A DNA stretch of 44,840 nucleotides from Gammaproteobacteria bacterium (GTDB lineage: Bacteria; Pseudomonadota; Gammaproteobacteria; DSM-16500), in NCBI GenBank assembly GCA_021323555.1, contig JAJONP010000005.1:1-44840 (forward strand). Reading direction: 5' to 3'. This document shows, piece after piece, positions 43,782-44,840 of this stretch. The notes beneath the pieces are model-generated. The model was given only the letters and a program-made list of their open reading frames with translations. It searched no databases and was not told the origin of the DNA. A program made the position numbers and the translations under genes. Within the stretch, counting starts at the first letter, position 1. Every line of letters starts with the position of its first letter.

Positions 43782-44840
43782 GTGAATCATTATAAAAAAA
43801 CCTATTTTTTATTCATTGTTCTATTATTTTTAATAATAGTCCCTGCCTTCTATTACTATTACAAAGGCACGGTATTCTCGCATGTGTCACTTACCAAAAC
43901 AACGTATGATCATTTACCGAATTGGAAAAAAGAGGATGCCAGCCAGGCATTACTGGCTTTTCAAAAATCTTGTGTTGAAATCTTAAAACGCAACCCCGCG
44001 TTGCCCTTCAGCCCAACATTACCTATTTATAAAACCAATGCAGCCTGGCAAACTCTCTGCATTGCTGCTAATAAAATACAACACCCCACCCCCTATCAAG
44101 CTCGACAATTTTTCGAAACAAAATTCCAACCTTACGCTGTCAAAAATAATTTTAATTCCAAAGGATTATTCACAGGTTATTATTTACCTGTATTGCATGG
44201 AAATTTAAAAAAAACCAAACGATATTCTGTTCCACTCTATAGCTTGCCCCATGATTGGGTCAAAATAGATTTAATCCGATTTAACCCTGAATTCAAGGGA
44301 AAAAGTATGATAGGCCAATTAAAAAATCATACCCTACTACCCTACCCTGATCGAGCAGCCATTCAACAAGGCGCTTTAGATACCCATGCGGATGTTATCG
44401 TATGGATTGATAACATCGTTGATGTATTCTTCGCACAAATACAAGGTTCCGCCATCGTGCAGCTTCCCAATCATCAAACCTTACTTCTTGGGTTTGCAGG
44501 CACAAATGGCCAACCTTACACAGCTATCGGCAACTTATTAATTGCGAATAAAGCGATTCCAAAAGAAAAAATATCTATGCAAACTATTCGAGCATGGTTA
44601 TCACATCATCCCAAACAAATCATTGATCTACTCAATCAAAATAAATCGTATGTCTTTTTTATTGTATTACCTGATAAAAATCCACTGGGTACAGAACATG
44701 TTCCCTTAACGCCTTACCACTCTTTGGCCGTTGATACACACTACATCCCCTTCGGCGCACCTTTGTGGCTAGATACCCGCGTACCTGATAAAAAATTAAA
44801 AGAAAAAATCTTCCGTCATTTGCTCATCGCTCAAGACACA
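43782..44840 (+). CDS. mltA: Membrane-bound lytic murein transglycosylase A (partial)
   Basis: Cleaves peptidoglycan glycan strands to 1,6-anhydro products. The frame runs from a GTG at 43782 to the window edge without a stop (353 codons), so the 3' end is outside. N-terminal membrane anchor (about 6-22, FLFIVLLFLIIV) rather than the lipobox seen in the E. coli protein. MltA segments: QALLAFQKSC, ARQFFETKFQPYAV, GLFTGYYLPV, VDVFFAQIQGS, GTNGQPYTAIG and, at the very end, HLLIAQDT. The catalytic Asp is expected beyond the edge. Start is the only plausible one in frame, though with a weak ribosome binding site. Confidence 0.85.
   Translation, partial: MNHYKKTYFLFIVLLFLIIVPAFYYYYKGTVFSHVSLTKTTYDHLPNWKKEDASQALLAFQKSCVEILKRNPALPFSPTLPIYKTNAAWQTLCIAANKIQHPTPYQARQFFETKFQPYAVKNNFNSKGLFTGYYLPVLHGNLKKTKRYSVPLYSLPHDWVKIDLIRFNPEFKGKSMIGQLKNHTLLPYPDRAAIQQGALDTHADVIVWIDNIVDVFFAQIQGSAIVQLPNHQTLLLGFAGTNGQPYTAIGNLLIANKAIPKEKISMQTIRAWLSHHPKQIIDLLNQNKSYVFFIVLPDKNPLGTEHVPLTPYHSLAVDTHYIPFGAPLWLDTRVPDKKLKEKIFRHLLIAQDT

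Noticed and set aside
1..44840. CRISPR array, tRNA or rRNA genes
   Set aside because: No regularly spaced repeats and no cloverleaf or rRNA-like sequence was noticed on either strand by eye.

Overview
The window reads as chromosomal DNA of an AT-rich gammaproteobacterium. The right-hand genes (pdxJ divergent from an mltA-like lytic transglycosylase gene) and an LPS/O-antigen locus with an ABC (Wzm/Wzt) exporter and many deoxy-sugar genes would suit the Legionellales/Coxiella neighbourhood. That placement is inference from gene content and base composition; there is no rRNA or marker gene here to prove it. No tRNA, rRNA or CRISPR array was recognised.

Layout. (1) 1-4.2 kb is a small accessory/mobile zone: a tyrosine recombinase, an intact Phd/VapC toxin-antitoxin pair, a stray second copy of the recombinase gene tail, a coiled-coil membrane protein of unknown function, and a second Phd-VapC locus collapsed by an internal deletion. 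(2) 4.2-10.2 kb holds galE and a polyprenyl-phosphate sugar-1-phosphate transferase on the minus strand, then two paralogous unknown membrane proteins and a GT4 glycosyltransferase on the plus strand. This region is a tandem duplication of a [sugar transferase / unknown protein / GT4] unit whose middle part has decayed into pseudogene scraps. A 118-bp inverted-repeat element follows the GT4 gene. (3) 10.36-26.76 kb is a long plus-strand operon with many ATGA or TGATG junctions: wzm, wzt, an OLD/RecF-like AAA ATPase, a GHMP sugar kinase, a PLP-type sugar 3-dehydratase (His in place of the PLP lysine), two extended SDRs that both lack the usual active-site Tyr, a classical SDR, two Fe(II)/2-oxoglutarate dioxygenase-like proteins, a methyltransferase, a 1007-residue multidomain glycosyltransferase, then an MBOAT acyltransferase with an SGNH-like partner. 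(4) 26.8-31.2 kb holds a truncated membrane glycosyltransferase, a large membrane protein, an epimerase and a GT2. (5) 31.4-33 kb is a plus-strand GT-C-like membrane protein. (6) 42.93-33.08 kb is a compact nine-gene minus-strand operon: GDPD-like protein, GT-C-like membrane protein, Zn dehydrogenase, ribulose-phosphate-3-epimerase-like protein, TIM-barrel isomerase, a double nucleotidyltransferase, a second (alditol-phosphate type) Zn dehydrogenase, GT2, and a GtrII-like membrane protein. (7) pdxJ and the start of mltA are housekeeping genes marking the right border.

How it fits together (inference): the sugar transferase primes undecaprenyl phosphate. The GTs and nucleotide-sugar enzymes build an unusual glycan containing deoxygenated, oxidised and methylated sugars and perhaps an alditol phosphate. 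Wzm/Wzt export it. MBOAT/SGNH and the GT2 plus GT-C pairs could decorate it on the periplasmic side. The most unexpected parts are the AAA ATPase coupled on both sides inside the export/sugar operon, the duplicated unknown membrane-protein family, the paired Tyr-less SDRs, and the apparent dedicated alditol-phosphate nucleotide pathway.
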